Under the pieces are notes generated by a model. The model did not search any database and had not been told where the DNA came from. It saw only the letters and a list, made by a program, of their open reading frames with translations. Positions 24,927-34,038 of a stretch of 64,000 nt of DNA are shown piece by piece. This DNA is from Bacillota bacterium (GTDB lineage Bacteria; Bacillota; Clostridia; Oscillospirales; Ruminococcaceae), in NCBI GenBank assembly GCA_023396225.1, contig JAEWWT010000014.1, positions 1 through 64,000 on the forward strand. Direction: 5' to 3'. The stretch's first letter is position 1; each line of letters begins with the position of its first letter. The position numbers and the translations under genes were made by a program.

Positions 24927-25931
24927 TTATTCAACCCAAACTGTTTCTGTTTCATGCTTTTTAGGTCTGCCCATAAGATTTTTAAGTGCCGATCTTGCAT
25001 CCACGTTCTTGAACAAAACATTATAACATTCCTCAGTAATAGGCATATCAACACCTGTTTTGTGAGCAAGATCATATGCTACTTTAGTACATGTAAATCC
25101 TTCTACTGTACCAACTTCTCTAACAGCTTCATCTGGAATAACACCCTTGCCTATAAGAATTCCAGCTCTCCTGTTACGACTGTGCATACTAGTGCAAGTA
25201 ACAATCAGATCTCCTATACCAGTAAGGCCTGCAAATGTCTCATCCTTTGCACCTAATGCAACTCCGAGTCGTGCTATCTCTGTAATTCCTCTTGTCATAA
25301 GAGCTGCCTTAGTATTATCACCAAAGCCCATACCATCACATATGCCTGCACATAATGCAATAATATTTTTCAACGCTCCGCCAAGTTCACAGCCAACAAC
25401 ATCACTATTTATATACACTCTGAATGAACTGTTTGACATCACACTCTGAATATAATCGGCATATTCTATATCCTTTGATGAAGCTACAACTGTAGTAGGC
25501 ATACCAATAGCAACTTCTTCAGCATGTGATGGTCCACTTAAAATTACTATCGGAGCTTGTGGTATTTCTTCTTCAAGAACTTCACTCATTCTTTTAAGAG
25601 AACCATCCTCTAGTCCTTTAGATGTATTTAAAACTACCATATCAGACGTAATATAAGGTGATGCTGTTTTAGCTACATTTCTAAGAAAGCTTGTAGGTAT
25701 GCCGATAAGAACAATTTCACTTCCAATGATGCATTTAATATCTGAAGAAAGCTTAATAGAACTTCTTATCTTAACACCAGGAAGTTTTATTTTATTTTCA
25801 CCATCACGTTTAATTTCTTCAATTTCCTTTTCAAAAGCAGACCATATTGTTACATCATGACCATACTTATCAAGCATCACAGCTAGACTTATTCCAAATC
25901 CACCCGAACCTAAAATAGTAAATTTAGCCAT
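24927..25931 (-). CDS. gpsA: NAD(P)H-dependent glycerol-3-phosphate dehydrogenase
   Basis: A 334-residue enzyme that reduces dihydroxyacetone phosphate to sn-glycerol-3-phosphate for phospholipid synthesis. The Rossmann motif ILGSGGFGISLAVML is at residues 4-18, the catalytic Lys lies in GGALKNIIAL near 189, and the substrate loop SRNRRAG near 252. The start overlaps the plsY stop by one base (TAATG), so the two acylglycerol steps are co-translated. Confidence 0.96.
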   Translation of the reverse strand: MAKFTILGSGGFGISLAVMLDKYGHDVTIWSAFEKEIEEIKRDGENKIKLPGVKIRSSIKLSSDIKCIIGSEIVLIGIPTSFLRNVAKTASPYITSDMVVLNTSKGLEDGSLKRMSEVLEEEIPQAPIVILSGPSHAEEVAIGMPTTVVASSKDIEYADYIQSVMSNSSFRVYINSDVVGCELGGALKNIIALCAGICDGMGFGDNTKAALMTRGITEIARLGVALGAKDETFAGLTGIGDLIVTCTSMHSRNRRAGILIGKGVIPDEAVREVGTVEGFTCTKVAYDLAHKTGVDMPITEECYNVLFKNVDARSALKNLMGRPKKHETETVWVE

Positions 25932-26599
25932 TACGAACTCTCCTTATTACTTTTAAAAGTAAACTTGTTTTCCGTACCGTTTTTTAATCTCTTAATATTT
26001 GCCCTATGCATATAAATCAACAGAGCACTTGTGCAAATTACCAATGCTGTATTCAGTAAAACACCTTGTAACGGTTTTTCATGTATAAAATACTGAGTGC
26101 AAAATGTAATTATAGGATAAGCAATTGCACTTGTAATAGAAGATACTGACACATATCTGGTAATGAAAAGGATAAGTGCAAAGAAAGGAATAACTATTAC
26201 AAATGTTAACGGATCAATAACAATCAGAATTGAACATGATACAAGAATTCCCTTCCCACCTTTAAACCCATAATATATTGGGAAGATATGACCGATAATC
26301 GAAAAAAAGCCTGATATGTAACCAACAAACTGATTTTCGATTTCAGGACCTGCTATTAGCGTAAAAAGGAACGTACTTATCATAACAGCAATAATGCCTT
26401 TTGATAAATCTCCTATTAGTGTAATAAGCGCAGGTATTTTACCATAGCATCTCAGAGTGTTTGTAAGTCCTGCATTTTTACTGCCATGTTCCCTGATGTC
26501 CTCATGCTTTAATAATTTTATAGTAATTATTGCAGAATTACAGCTGCCAATAAAGTACGATATTACAGCTGCCAGTAGTATTCCAATTGCAATTATCAT
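25931..26599 (-). CDS. plsY: acyl-phosphate:glycerol-3-phosphate acyltransferase PlsY
   Basis: A 222-residue integral membrane enzyme with about five helices. The three PlsY signatures are visible: GSCNSAII near 18, GSKNAGLTNTLRCYG near 38-52 and GFKGGKGI near 112. It uses the GpsA product and acyl-phosphate to make lysophosphatidic acid. It lies between der and gpsA. Confidence 0.95.
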   Translation of the reverse strand: MIIAIGILLAAVISYFIGSCNSAIITIKLLKHEDIREHGSKNAGLTNTLRCYGKIPALITLIGDLSKGIIAVMISTFLFTLIAGPEIENQFVGYISGFFSIIGHIFPIYYGFKGGKGILVSCSILIVIDPLTFVIVIPFFALILFITRYVSVSSITSAIAYPIITFCTQYFIHEKPLQGVLLNTALVICTSALLIYMHRANIKRLKNGTENKFTFKSNKESS

Positions 26600-26619
26600 T
26601 ATTTAAAAATCCTCCGTAA

Positions 26620-27954
26620 TCAGTTGGTATCGGTACCTTTTCCACGTTCTCTGATAACAAATCTGACAGGTGTGCCTTCTAGTCCAAATGTCTGTCTGAT
26701 CTGATTTTCAAGATACCTCTGATAAGAAAAATGAAATAGCTGTGCATTATTAACAAAGAAAACAAACGTAGGTGGTTTTGTTGAAGGTTGTGTCATATAA
26801 TAAATTTTAAGACGCTTACCCTTGTCCGAAACAGGCTGAACCCTTGTTGTAGCATATGCAAGAAGATCATTAAGCATACCTGTTGAAATACGCATAGAAT
26901 TCTTCTCATTTGCTGTCTTTATCATATCAAAAAGCTTGTCCACTCTCAGCCCCGTCTTTGCTGAAATGAATATAAACTGTACATACGACATGAAACTGAA
27001 ATCATTCTCAAGCTGCTTTCTATATTCTTCCATTGTGTTGCCATCCTTAGGAATAACATCCCATTTATTAACTGCAACAATACATGCCTTACCCTGTTCA
27101 TGGGCATAGCCTGCAACCTTGGAATCCTGTTCAGTAAATCCAGCCTCTGCATCTATCATTATAACACACACATCAGCCCTGTCAACAGCCATATAGGCTC
27201 TTAAAACACTGAAATGCTCTATTCTTTCGGTAATCTTGGACTTCTTTCTAATACCTGCAGTATCAATAAATACAAATTTTCCGCTTTCATTTTCAATAAT
27301 AGTATCAGTTGCATCTCTGGTTGTTCCAGCAATATCCGAAACTATTACACGTTCTTCCCCTGCAATTCTGTTTATAAGAGAAGACTTTCCTGCATTAGGT
27401 TTACCAATAACCGCTACCTTAATGTATTCTTCATCATATTCTTCATCATTATCTTCAGGAAAATACTTAAAAACCTGATCAAGCATATCCCCGGAACCAT
27501 GTCCATGAACAGCTGAAATAGCTATTGGTTCACCTAGTCCAAGGTTATAGAATTCATAAAATTCAGGAGCTGGTTCACCAATAGAATCACATTTGTTTAC
27601 ACAAAGCACAATAGGTTTTCCGCTCTTTTGAAGCATTCTTGCAACTTCATAATCACTTGCAGTAACTCCGCATTTCAAGTCAGTTATAAAAACAATAACA
27701 TCAGCCTTTTCAACCGCAAGTTCAGCTTGTTTTCTCATATGATTTAAAATAACATCGTCGGTTTTTGGTTCTATTCCTCCAGTATCAACAACAATGAACT
27801 TTCTGTTTCTCCATTCACATTCGGAATATATCCTGTCTCTGGTTACACCAGGAGTATCTTCAACAATGGACAGCCTTTTACCGATAAGCTTATTAAAAAG
27901 CGTGGATTTTCCAACATTAGGACGACCGACAACTGCAACAACAGGTAATGCCAT
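26620..27954 (-). CDS. der: ribosome biogenesis GTPase Der (EngA)
   Basis: A 444-residue protein with two tandem G domains, GRPNVGKST at residues 9-17 with DTPGVTRDR, and GKPNAGKSS near 183 with DIAGTTRDATDT, followed by the KH-like C-terminal domain. It is essential for 50S maturation. It heads der-plsY-gpsA. Length is normal. Confidence 0.97.
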   Translation of the reverse strand: MALPVVAVVGRPNVGKSTLFNKLIGKRLSIVEDTPGVTRDRIYSECEWRNRKFIVVDTGGIEPKTDDVILNHMRKQAELAVEKADVIVFITDLKCGVTASDYEVARMLQKSGKPIVLCVNKCDSIGEPAPEFYEFYNLGLGEPIAISAVHGHGSGDMLDQVFKYFPEDNDEEYDEEYIKVAVIGKPNAGKSSLINRIAGEERVIVSDIAGTTRDATDTIIENESGKFVFIDTAGIRKKSKITERIEHFSVLRAYMAVDRADVCVIMIDAEAGFTEQDSKVAGYAHEQGKACIVAVNKWDVIPKDGNTMEEYRKQLENDFSFMSYVQFIFISAKTGLRVDKLFDMIKTANEKNSMRISTGMLNDLLAYATTRVQPVSDKGKRLKIYYMTQPSTKPPTFVFFVNNAQLFHFSYQRYLENQIRQTFGLEGTPVRFVIRERGKGTDTN

Positions 27955-28034
27955 CTGCTCATCTCCTATCTGTAATCAATTCATATTAACATAAATTGTG
28001 TTATATAAATTCTATATTTATAGTATTTACTTTA

Positions 28035-28054
28035 AAAAAGCATTAATGCTTTTT
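28035..28054. terminator. short palindromic terminator-like hairpin upstream of der
   Basis: The 20-bp perfect palindrome AAAAAGCATTAATGCTTTTT has an A run and a T run on either side. It follows the stronger rpmF terminator. Confidence 0.5.
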
Positions 28055-28063
28055 TATTATAAA

Positions 28064-28097
28064 AAAACTAGAGAAGGAGTGTTCCTTCTCTAGTTTT
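28064..28097 (-). terminator. terminator after rpmF
   Basis: A perfect 15-bp stem AAAACTAGAGAAGGA/TCCTTCTCTAGTTTT with a 4-base loop lies 13 bp after the rpmF stop. Confidence 0.88.
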
Positions 28098-28110
28098 GAG
28101 AAAGCATCAA

Positions 28111-28293
28111 TTACGCTTCCTTCTTAATCACTTCTACACCCTTATAGAATCCACAGTTCTTACAAACCTTATGTGGAGCAGTAAGCTCACCACAGTTTGT
28201 ACATCTGGAAAACGCTGGTGCATCAAGTTTCCAAACAGATGAACGTCTCTTATCACGTCTGGAATTGGATACTTTTCTCTTTGGTACTGCCAT
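28111..28293 (-). CDS. rpmF: 50S ribosomal protein L32
   Basis: A 60-residue L32 beginning MAVPKRKVSNSRRDKRR. It is the zinc-binding form, with Cys31, Cys34, Cys44 and Cys47. GGAGGTG precedes the start. It follows the yceD-like gene by 24 bp, the classic DUF177-rpmF pair. Confidence 0.97.
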   Translation of the reverse strand: MAVPKRKVSNSRRDKRRSSVWKLDAPAFSRCTNCGELTAPHKVCKNCGFYKGVEVIKKEA

Positions 28294-28317
28294 TTTTCAG
28301 CACCTCCTTATCCTTCA

Positions 28318-28764
28318 TTAACCATTACAGTCACATACATTATTGTTCAAATTAGCTCCGCATACCTGACATAACCCTTTACAATCATCCTTGCAGAGCA
28401 TTTTTGATGGCAGCTGCAACAAAATATCAGAAACAACAAGTTCATCAAGATCAAGCACATCAGATTCTGTTATAATATACTCATCATTGTCTGTGTTAAG
28501 AGAACGGACAAGTACATGCTCAAAATCAAAATCATACTTTCTGTCAAACTGCTCAAGACATCTGTCACATTCGGCATTCAAAACAAACGATGCAGTATAG
28601 TTGAGTGTTACCACACCAGCACGGTTGCGTATTTTGCCCTTTACCATAATTGGGTTTGCAAAGGTATATCCTTTTATATCAGCCAACTTTTGCGATTCAA
28701 TGGAATAATCAATGTCAAGACTATCACCTGTAATATCATAAAGCTGCCTTAAGTTTATAACCAT
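28318..28764 (-). CDS. YceD family (DUF177) protein
   Basis: A 148-residue DUF177 protein with CDRCLEQF near 78 and a C-terminal Cys cluster (CKDDCKGLCQVCG ... CDCNG) that could bind zinc. Family members are linked to 23S rRNA accumulation and always lie next to rpmF, as here. ATG 28764 has GGGGTG upstream; the longer frame starts with TTG at 28776. Confidence 0.88.
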   Translation of the reverse strand: MVINLRQLYDITGDSLDIDYSIESQKLADIKGYTFANPIMVKGKIRNRAGVVTLNYTASFVLNAECDRCLEQFDRKYDFDFEHVLVRSLNTDNDEYIITESDVLDLDELVVSDILLQLPSKMLCKDDCKGLCQVCGANLNNNVCDCNG

Positions 28765-28833
28765 ACTACACCCCAAAACATCACAAATTATATTTTATCA
28801 TAACCCAGTTAAAATGTCAATAGATATATCCAA

Positions 28834-29244
28834 TTATTTTGCTATATACTTTGTTACGCTTTCAGGAAGATCTGCATTATCAGCTGAAACTGTTAATGTA
28901 ACAGATACATCAGCACCTGAAAGTTTATCAAGCTTTGCAAGTAAAGCACCAAGTGCTTCATAATCAGCTCCACCTATTTTAAGGATAGAATCTACAAAAA
29001 CTTCTTTAATATCATAATTTCCTGCAAGCATTCCAGCAACAAGACCATAAAAAGCTTCAAAAGAATAAATGCTGTAACGGTCTGTATCTACAAGTCTTAC
29101 TGAATGACCGATATCATATCTGAGCTTTTCACCTTTATCAACACATACAACATATCCGTCAGTTGAGTTTGATGCAGTATTAATATTATTGATCAATATT
29201 TTTGTTTTACCTGTTCCCTTAGTTCCTGTAATAATCTTTACCAT
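28834..29244 (-). CDS. small P-loop NTP-binding protein, function unknown
   Basis: A 136-residue protein opening with a Walker A loop GTKGTGKTK (residues 7-15) and a likely Walker B KEVFVDSILKIGG near 82. It lacks sensor or arginine-finger domains, so it is a minimal P-loop protein. I do not recognise a named family. It lies 62 bp downstream of pgi on the same strand. Confidence 0.7.
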   Translation of the reverse strand: MVKIITGTKGTGKTKILINNINTASNSTDGYVVCVDKGEKLRYDIGHSVRLVDTDRYSIYSFEAFYGLVAGMLAGNYDIKEVFVDSILKIGGADYEALGALLAKLDKLSGADVSVTLTVSADNADLPESVTKYIAK

Positions 29245-29305
29245 AAAAACACTCCGTTCCGCCGTTACCGGCTATATAATTAACACCATTGCAGGTGTGC
29301 GGGAC

Positions 29306-30640
29306 TTACTTTAACTTTGCTTCAAGAGCCGCCTTCTGATCTTCATAACCAGGCTTGCCAAGTAAAGCAAACATGTTTTTCTTATAGCTTTCTACTCCAG
29401 GCTGATCAAAAGGATTTACACCAAGCATATATCCGCTGACTGCACATGCCTTTTCGAAGAAGTAAACCATATATCCGAAACTGAATTCAGATGTATCTTC
29501 AAGCTCAAGTACAACATTAGGTACTCCGCCTTCTGTATGAGCAAGAACTGTTCCTTCAAAAGCCTTTCTGTTAACAACGGACATATTCTGATTTGTAAGG
29601 AAGTTAAGACCATCAAGGTTCTCAGCATCATTATTTAAGAAAAGATCCATCTTTGGCTTCTTGATATCAACAACAGTTTCAAACATTACTCTTGAGCCTT
29701 CCTGAATAAACTGACCCATAGAGTGAAGATCTGTTGAGAATGTAACTGATGCAGGGAAAATACCCTTATTGTCCTTGCCTTCACTTTCACCAAATAGCTG
29801 TTTGAACCATTCTGTCATCATAGTAAAGCTTGGATCATATGAAACAAGAAGTTCAACTGACTTATTCTTTCTGTAAAGAATATTTCTGATTGCAGCATAC
29901 TTGTAGCAATCATTATTGTCAAAATCCTTTGAAAGCTCGTCCTGAGCCTTCTTAGCACCTGCCATAATTGCATCGATATCGCATCCTGCAACTGCAATAG
30001 GAAGAAGTCCTACAGCTGTAAGTACAGAATATCTTCCTCCGACGTCGTCTGCAATAACAAAAGATTCATATCCTTCAGTGTCAGCAAGTGACTTTAATGT
30101 TCCTCTGCACTTATCAGTTGTGCAGAAAATTCTGTCCTTAGCACCATTTTTTCCGTACTTCTTTTCAACAAGTTCACGGAATATTCTGAATGCAAGTGCA
30201 GGTTCCGTTGTTGTTCCAGACTTGGAAATAACGTTTACGGAAATATCCTTGCCATCGCAAATAGAAAGAATTTCATTTAAGTATGTCGGGCTGATATTAT
30301 TTCCAACATAATAAATATCAGGTGTATTCTTCTTCAAATTATTATAAAACGGTGACTTGAGAAGTTCAATCGCAGCTCTTGCTCCAAGATATGAACCTCC
30401 AATACCGATTACAATCAATATTTCCGAATTACTCTGAATTTTTTTTGCAGCAGCCTTAATTCTTTCAAATTCATCCTTGTCATAATCAGCAGGAAGGTTT
30501 ACCCATCCTAAAAAATCATTGCCAAGTCCTGATTTTTCAGATAAAGTTTTAGCTGCAAGTTCTGTCTGTGCTTTAGCAGCATTCATCTCATTTTCAGAAA
30601 TGAAGCCCTTTAAATATTTTGTGTTTAACAAGAGTGACAT
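29306..30640 (-). CDS. pgi: glucose-6-phosphate isomerase
   Basis: A 444-residue enzyme of the short Firmicute type, interconverting glucose-6-P and fructose-6-P. Visible are VIGIGGSYLGARAAIE near 78-93, VISKSGTTTEPALAFR near 137, the catalytic Glu and His in FGESEGKDNKG and DLHSMGQFIQEG, and the C-terminal QPGVESYKKNM with catalytic Lys. It appears complete and active. Confidence 0.97.
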   Translation of the reverse strand: MSLLLNTKYLKGFISENEMNAAKAQTELAAKTLSEKSGLGNDFLGWVNLPADYDKDEFERIKAAAKKIQSNSEILIVIGIGGSYLGARAAIELLKSPFYNNLKKNTPDIYYVGNNISPTYLNEILSICDGKDISVNVISKSGTTTEPALAFRIFRELVEKKYGKNGAKDRIFCTTDKCRGTLKSLADTEGYESFVIADDVGGRYSVLTAVGLLPIAVAGCDIDAIMAGAKKAQDELSKDFDNNDCYKYAAIRNILYRKNKSVELLVSYDPSFTMMTEWFKQLFGESEGKDNKGIFPASVTFSTDLHSMGQFIQEGSRVMFETVVDIKKPKMDLFLNNDAENLDGLNFLTNQNMSVVNRKAFEGTVLAHTEGGVPNVVLELEDTSEFSFGYMVYFFEKACAVSGYMLGVNPFDQPGVESYKKNMFALLGKPGYEDQKAALEAKLK

Positions 30641-30751
30641 TTATTAATCCTCCAATTTAAATTCCTAACATAATATTACTATATTTCATATATTTTTGCA
30701 ACACATTTTTGAGAACAATAACATTTATCATACTAGTTTTATATATTTTTA

Positions 30752-31921
30752 CTAAAAACTAAGCACATTTTTAAGTATAATTATTATTGCTTTCATAAAA
30801 GTTACATCTTCAACATTCTGAGTTGAAATTATATCGCTTTTAAACAGAAGTTTATCATTAAGATAATACTGTATCTCTCCGATTTTATCTCCTTCTGCAA
30901 TTGGCGCATAAATATATTCAGGCAAAATAATTCTGTAAGTTACATTTTTATATGTTCCATTTGGTATAACTATAGTTTGCTGTTCACTTATCAGAATATC
31001 CGTATTTTTATTTATACCATTCTTTACGACTATATTTTTAGGTATTTCATCAGGAATATCAGGAGTTATTATTTGGAAGTTTTGAAATCCTGAACTCAGC
31101 GTTGCTTTGGACTCTGAAAACATTGTATCCTTATCCTTATAGTTTAATGCAGCGACAATATACAATGCCCCGTTTCTATCAGCACCAGCTGAAATGCAAT
31201 TCTGTGAACTTTCTGAATACCCTGCCTTGAATCCAACTATTCCATTATAATTTTTTACAAGAATATTTGAATTTACAAGTTCAGTGTCCTTACCTCTGAC
31301 ATAGTCAAGCCATGTTATAAAATATTCAGTAAGGAAGTCATATTTGCTTAGTTCTGCAGAAAGAAGAGCCATATCATATGCCGTTGAAACCTGAAGACTG
31401 TCATCCCTGTATCCATTGCAATTAGTAAATGTAGTATTATGCATACCAAGTTCTTTTGCCCTGCTGTTCATTAGCTTAACAAAATCATCTTCTGTATATG
31501 CTACCTTCTCTGCAAGAGCAACAGATGCATCATTTGCATTTCCGATAATAACAGCTTTAAGCAAATCTGATACAGACATTTCTTCTCCAGGCATCAGCCA
31601 GATCTGAGCACCCTGCATAGTATTTGCATAGGTCGAGGCCTTTACAGTATCATCAAGCATCAACTTACCATTCTTAATCTGTTCAGCAACAAGCAATACA
31701 GTCATTAACTTATTCATTGTACCAACAGACACCTTGACATCAGCATTCCTGCTGTACAGAACTGTTCCTGTATTTGCTTCAATAAGAACTACGCATGGTT
31801 CACTAAACTTCTGTTCTGTGTCATTTTCTGTGTCATTTATAGAATAAGTATACAAACCGCCAGTAAAAGCTATAATATTAAAAAATATCAGTACAAATGA
31901 TAAAAAATATTTAATCTGCAT
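30752..31921 (-). CDS. DacF-like (peptidase S11) protein with altered active site
   Basis: A 389-residue D,D-carboxypeptidase family protein with an N-terminal membrane/signal segment (residues 4-22), the S11 domain and a C-terminal amphipathic tail. All three catalytic motifs are changed: SxxK reads T68-M-N-K71, SxN reads N128-A-N130 and KTG reads K232-A-G. The nucleophilic Ser is therefore Thr. Known S11 enzymes need these residues, so it is likely a non-catalytic or altered enzyme. ATG 31921 (MQIKYFLSF) gives a proper signal; the frame to 32023 runs through a terminator. Confidence 0.82.
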   Translation of the reverse strand: MQIKYFLSFVLIFFNIIAFTGGLYTYSINDTENDTEQKFSEPCVVLIEANTGTVLYSRNADVKVSVGTMNKLMTVLLVAEQIKNGKLMLDDTVKASTYANTMQGAQIWLMPGEEMSVSDLLKAVIIGNANDASVALAEKVAYTEDDFVKLMNSRAKELGMHNTTFTNCNGYRDDSLQVSTAYDMALLSAELSKYDFLTEYFITWLDYVRGKDTELVNSNILVKNYNGIVGFKAGYSESSQNCISAGADRNGALYIVAALNYKDKDTMFSESKATLSSGFQNFQIITPDIPDEIPKNIVVKNGINKNTDILISEQQTIVIPNGTYKNVTYRIILPEYIYAPIAEGDKIGEIQYYLNDKLLFKSDIISTQNVEDVTFMKAIIIILKNVLSF

Positions 31922-31984
31922 ATAATCACACTCCTGTTTGATTATATGCAGACAAGGGTATTGCAATGCATTTTGTTTGTTCAT

Positions 31985-32021
31985 GATAATAGGGCACCAG
32001 AATTTCTGATGCCCTATTATC
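31985..32021 (-). terminator. terminator after the HPr-like gene
   Basis: A perfect 12-bp stem GATAATAGGGCA/TGCCCTATTATC lies 13 bp beyond the stop of the HPr-like gene and upstream of the DacF-like gene. Confidence 0.8.
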
Positions 32022-32034
32022 AATTAAAGTTTAA

Positions 32035-32268
32035 TTACTTAACAATGTATTTATTAATTTTTTCAAAGAATTCAGCTGCATCATCTGTCTGTGCTTCAAG
32101 ATCAATAGGTTTAGAAAGGTCCAGGCTGAAAATACCCATAATTGACTTTGCATCAACAGCATATCTTCCGGATACTAAATCAACATCGAAATCGCATCTA
32201 GAAACTGTATTAACAAAATCCTTTACATCATTAATAGTTGATAACATGATCGTTGCCTTGTTATTCAT
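32035..32268 (-). CDS. HPr-like protein lacking the phosphorylatable His
   Basis: A 77-residue protein with the HPr fold pattern: it keeps AKSIMGIFSLD around the Ser46 site, but the N-terminal GLHARPA segment with His15 is replaced by STINDVKDFV. It therefore cannot pass phosphate in the sugar PTS but could still be phosphorylated on Ser, as in Crh of Bacillus. A regulatory role is inferred. It is a single gene with its own promoter and terminator. Confidence 0.78.
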   Translation of the reverse strand: MNNKATIMLSTINDVKDFVNTVSRCDFDVDLVSGRYAVDAKSIMGIFSLDLSKPIDLEAQTDDAAEFFEKINKYIVK

Positions 32269-32316
32269 TATTTGTCCCCTCCATATTGAGTGAATATTTA
32301 CCTACGGTATACATAT

Positions 32317-32345
32317 AGAATAACAGTTTTTGCACATTAAGTCAA
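32317..32345 (-). promoter_or_regulatory. promoter of the HPr-like gene
   Basis: TTGACT (minus strand of 32340-32345) and TATTCT (minus strand of 32317-32322) are 17 bp apart, about 50 bp upstream of the start. Confidence 0.6.
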
Positions 32346-32425
32346 TAGAATTTAAAAACTTTTTCTTTAATTGTATTTACATTACAATTAACTTACATTA
32401 TTCTTATAAGTATACCTAAAAATCA

Positions 32426-33505
32426 TTATACATTATTTGCAATCAATGTGCCCATTTCTGTACATGACACACAATTCAATCCCTCATTATCAGACATAAT
32501 ATCACCTGTTCTGTATCCTTCATTAAGTACTTTATCGACTGCACTTTCTATTGAATCAGCTTCTTCTGTCATATTGAAAGAATATCTTAACATCATTGCA
32601 CAGGAGAGGATTGTAGCAATTGGGTTGGCCTTATTCTGACCAGCAATGTCAGGAGCAGAACCATGGATTGGCTCATAAAGTCCAAGAGAGCCTTCTCCTA
32701 ATGACGCAGATGGAATCATTCCGAGAGAGCCTGTGATCATTGAAGCTTCATCAGAAAGAATATCGCCAAAAAGATTTTCAGTAACAAGTACATCGAACTG
32801 TGCAGGATTTCTAACAAGCTGCATTGCGCAGTTATCTACAAGAATATCACTGAATTCTACGTCAGGGTATTCAGCGGCAACCTTATGGGCAACTTCTCTC
32901 CAAAGGCGGGATGAATCAAGAACATTTGCTTTATCAACCGAATGAACCTTTAATCGCCTTTTCCTTGCCATTTCAAATGCAACCTTGCATATTCTTTCAA
33001 CTTCAAAGTCGGAATATGCCATTGTGTCACATGCAGTCTTAACGCCATTTTCATCAACTGTTGTGCTTCTTTTTCCAAAGTAAGCGCCGCCGATAAGCTC
33101 TCTTACAATAACAAGATCAAGTCCCTTATCTGTTATATCCTTTTTCAGAGGGCAAGCAGAAGCCAATGGAGCAAGCAGCTTTGCAGGACGGATATTTGCA
33201 AAAAGCTTTAACGCTCCTCTGATGCCGAGAAGTCCTGCTTCAGGGCGAAGATTACCCGGAAGTGTATCCCACTTAGCTCCTCCAACAGCACCAAGTAATA
33301 CACTGTCAGATTTAAGGCAAACATCAATGGTCTCCTGTGGGAGAGGTACCCCAGTTGCATCTATTGCACATCCGCCCATAAGGACATCTGTATATTTAAA
33401 CTCATGTCCAAACTTAACTGCAACCTTATCAAGAACCTTCTGTGCTTCTGCAACAATTTCAGGTCCGATTCCATCGCCTTTTATTACTGCTATATTTTTT
33501 ATCAT
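32426..33505 (-). CDS. leuB: 3-isopropylmalate dehydrogenase
   Basis: A 359-residue NAD-dependent oxidative decarboxylase. IAVIKGDGIGPEIV is at the N-terminus, RELIGGAYFG near 135, NVLDSSRLWREV near 190 and the metal-binding YEPIHGSAPDIAGQ near 275. It acts in leucine synthesis and can also oxidise beta-methylmalate to 2-oxobutyrate in the citramalate pathway. It ends the leuC-leuD-GNAT-leuB run. Confidence 0.97.
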   Translation of the reverse strand: MIKNIAVIKGDGIGPEIVAEAQKVLDKVAVKFGHEFKYTDVLMGGCAIDATGVPLPQETIDVCLKSDSVLLGAVGGAKWDTLPGNLRPEAGLLGIRGALKLFANIRPAKLLAPLASACPLKKDITDKGLDLVIVRELIGGAYFGKRSTTVDENGVKTACDTMAYSDFEVERICKVAFEMARKRRLKVHSVDKANVLDSSRLWREVAHKVAAEYPDVEFSDILVDNCAMQLVRNPAQFDVLVTENLFGDILSDEASMITGSLGMIPSASLGEGSLGLYEPIHGSAPDIAGQNKANPIATILSCAMMLRYSFNMTEEADSIESAVDKVLNEGYRTGDIMSDNEGLNCVSCTEMGTLIANNV

Positions 33506-33509
33506 TTAC

Positions 33510-34013
33510 TTACAACTCCTTTTTGTATAAGTATCGTACCACCTTTTCGCTGAAAAGAGGCGAAAACTCAGTACCATAGAATTCAAAGCCGTTTCTCTCA
33601 TAAAAAGAGCGAGCCTTCATATTCTTTTCAAGAGTACTCAGAATTACAGTTTTATACCCATGCTGTTTCAAAATCGACAACGCATAATGAAGTAATGCCT
33701 TACCTATGTTGTTTTTTTGGAATAATGGAAAAACATAAAGCTGTAATATATTTGCACAATTATTAAAAGCATCTCCGTTATAATCACAGAATGAAATAAC
33801 TCCACAATCAGATGAATTATAATTTGCAATCAGGAATACTGTTTTGCCGTCAGCAAGAAGCTCCGATACCTTATTAATTCTGAATGAATAATCCGTATAT
33901 TTTACAATATCACTTTCAGGTACTATATTTTCATAAGCAACTTTCCATGTCTGATTTATAATTTCAGTAATAATTTCTGTATCGTTTTTATCTGCTATTC
34001 TTATGTCAATCAT
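33510..34013 (-). CDS. GNAT family N-acetyltransferase
   Basis: A 167-residue acetyltransferase with YVFPLFQKNNIGKALLHYAL (the acetyl-CoA loop, about 92-111) and the end motif ARSFYERNGFEFYG. The substrate is unknown. It sits inside the leu operon, 4 bp upstream of leuB and 25 bp downstream of leuD, so it is co-transcribed with leucine genes, which is unusual. Confidence 0.85.
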   Translation of the reverse strand: MIDIRIADKNDTEIITEIINQTWKVAYENIVPESDIVKYTDYSFRINKVSELLADGKTVFLIANYNSSDCGVISFCDYNGDAFNNCANILQLYVFPLFQKNNIGKALLHYALSILKQHGYKTVILSTLEKNMKARSFYERNGFEFYGTEFSPLFSEKVVRYLYKKEL

Positions 34014-34038
34014 TTTTATGATTATTCCTTATCAAGTA

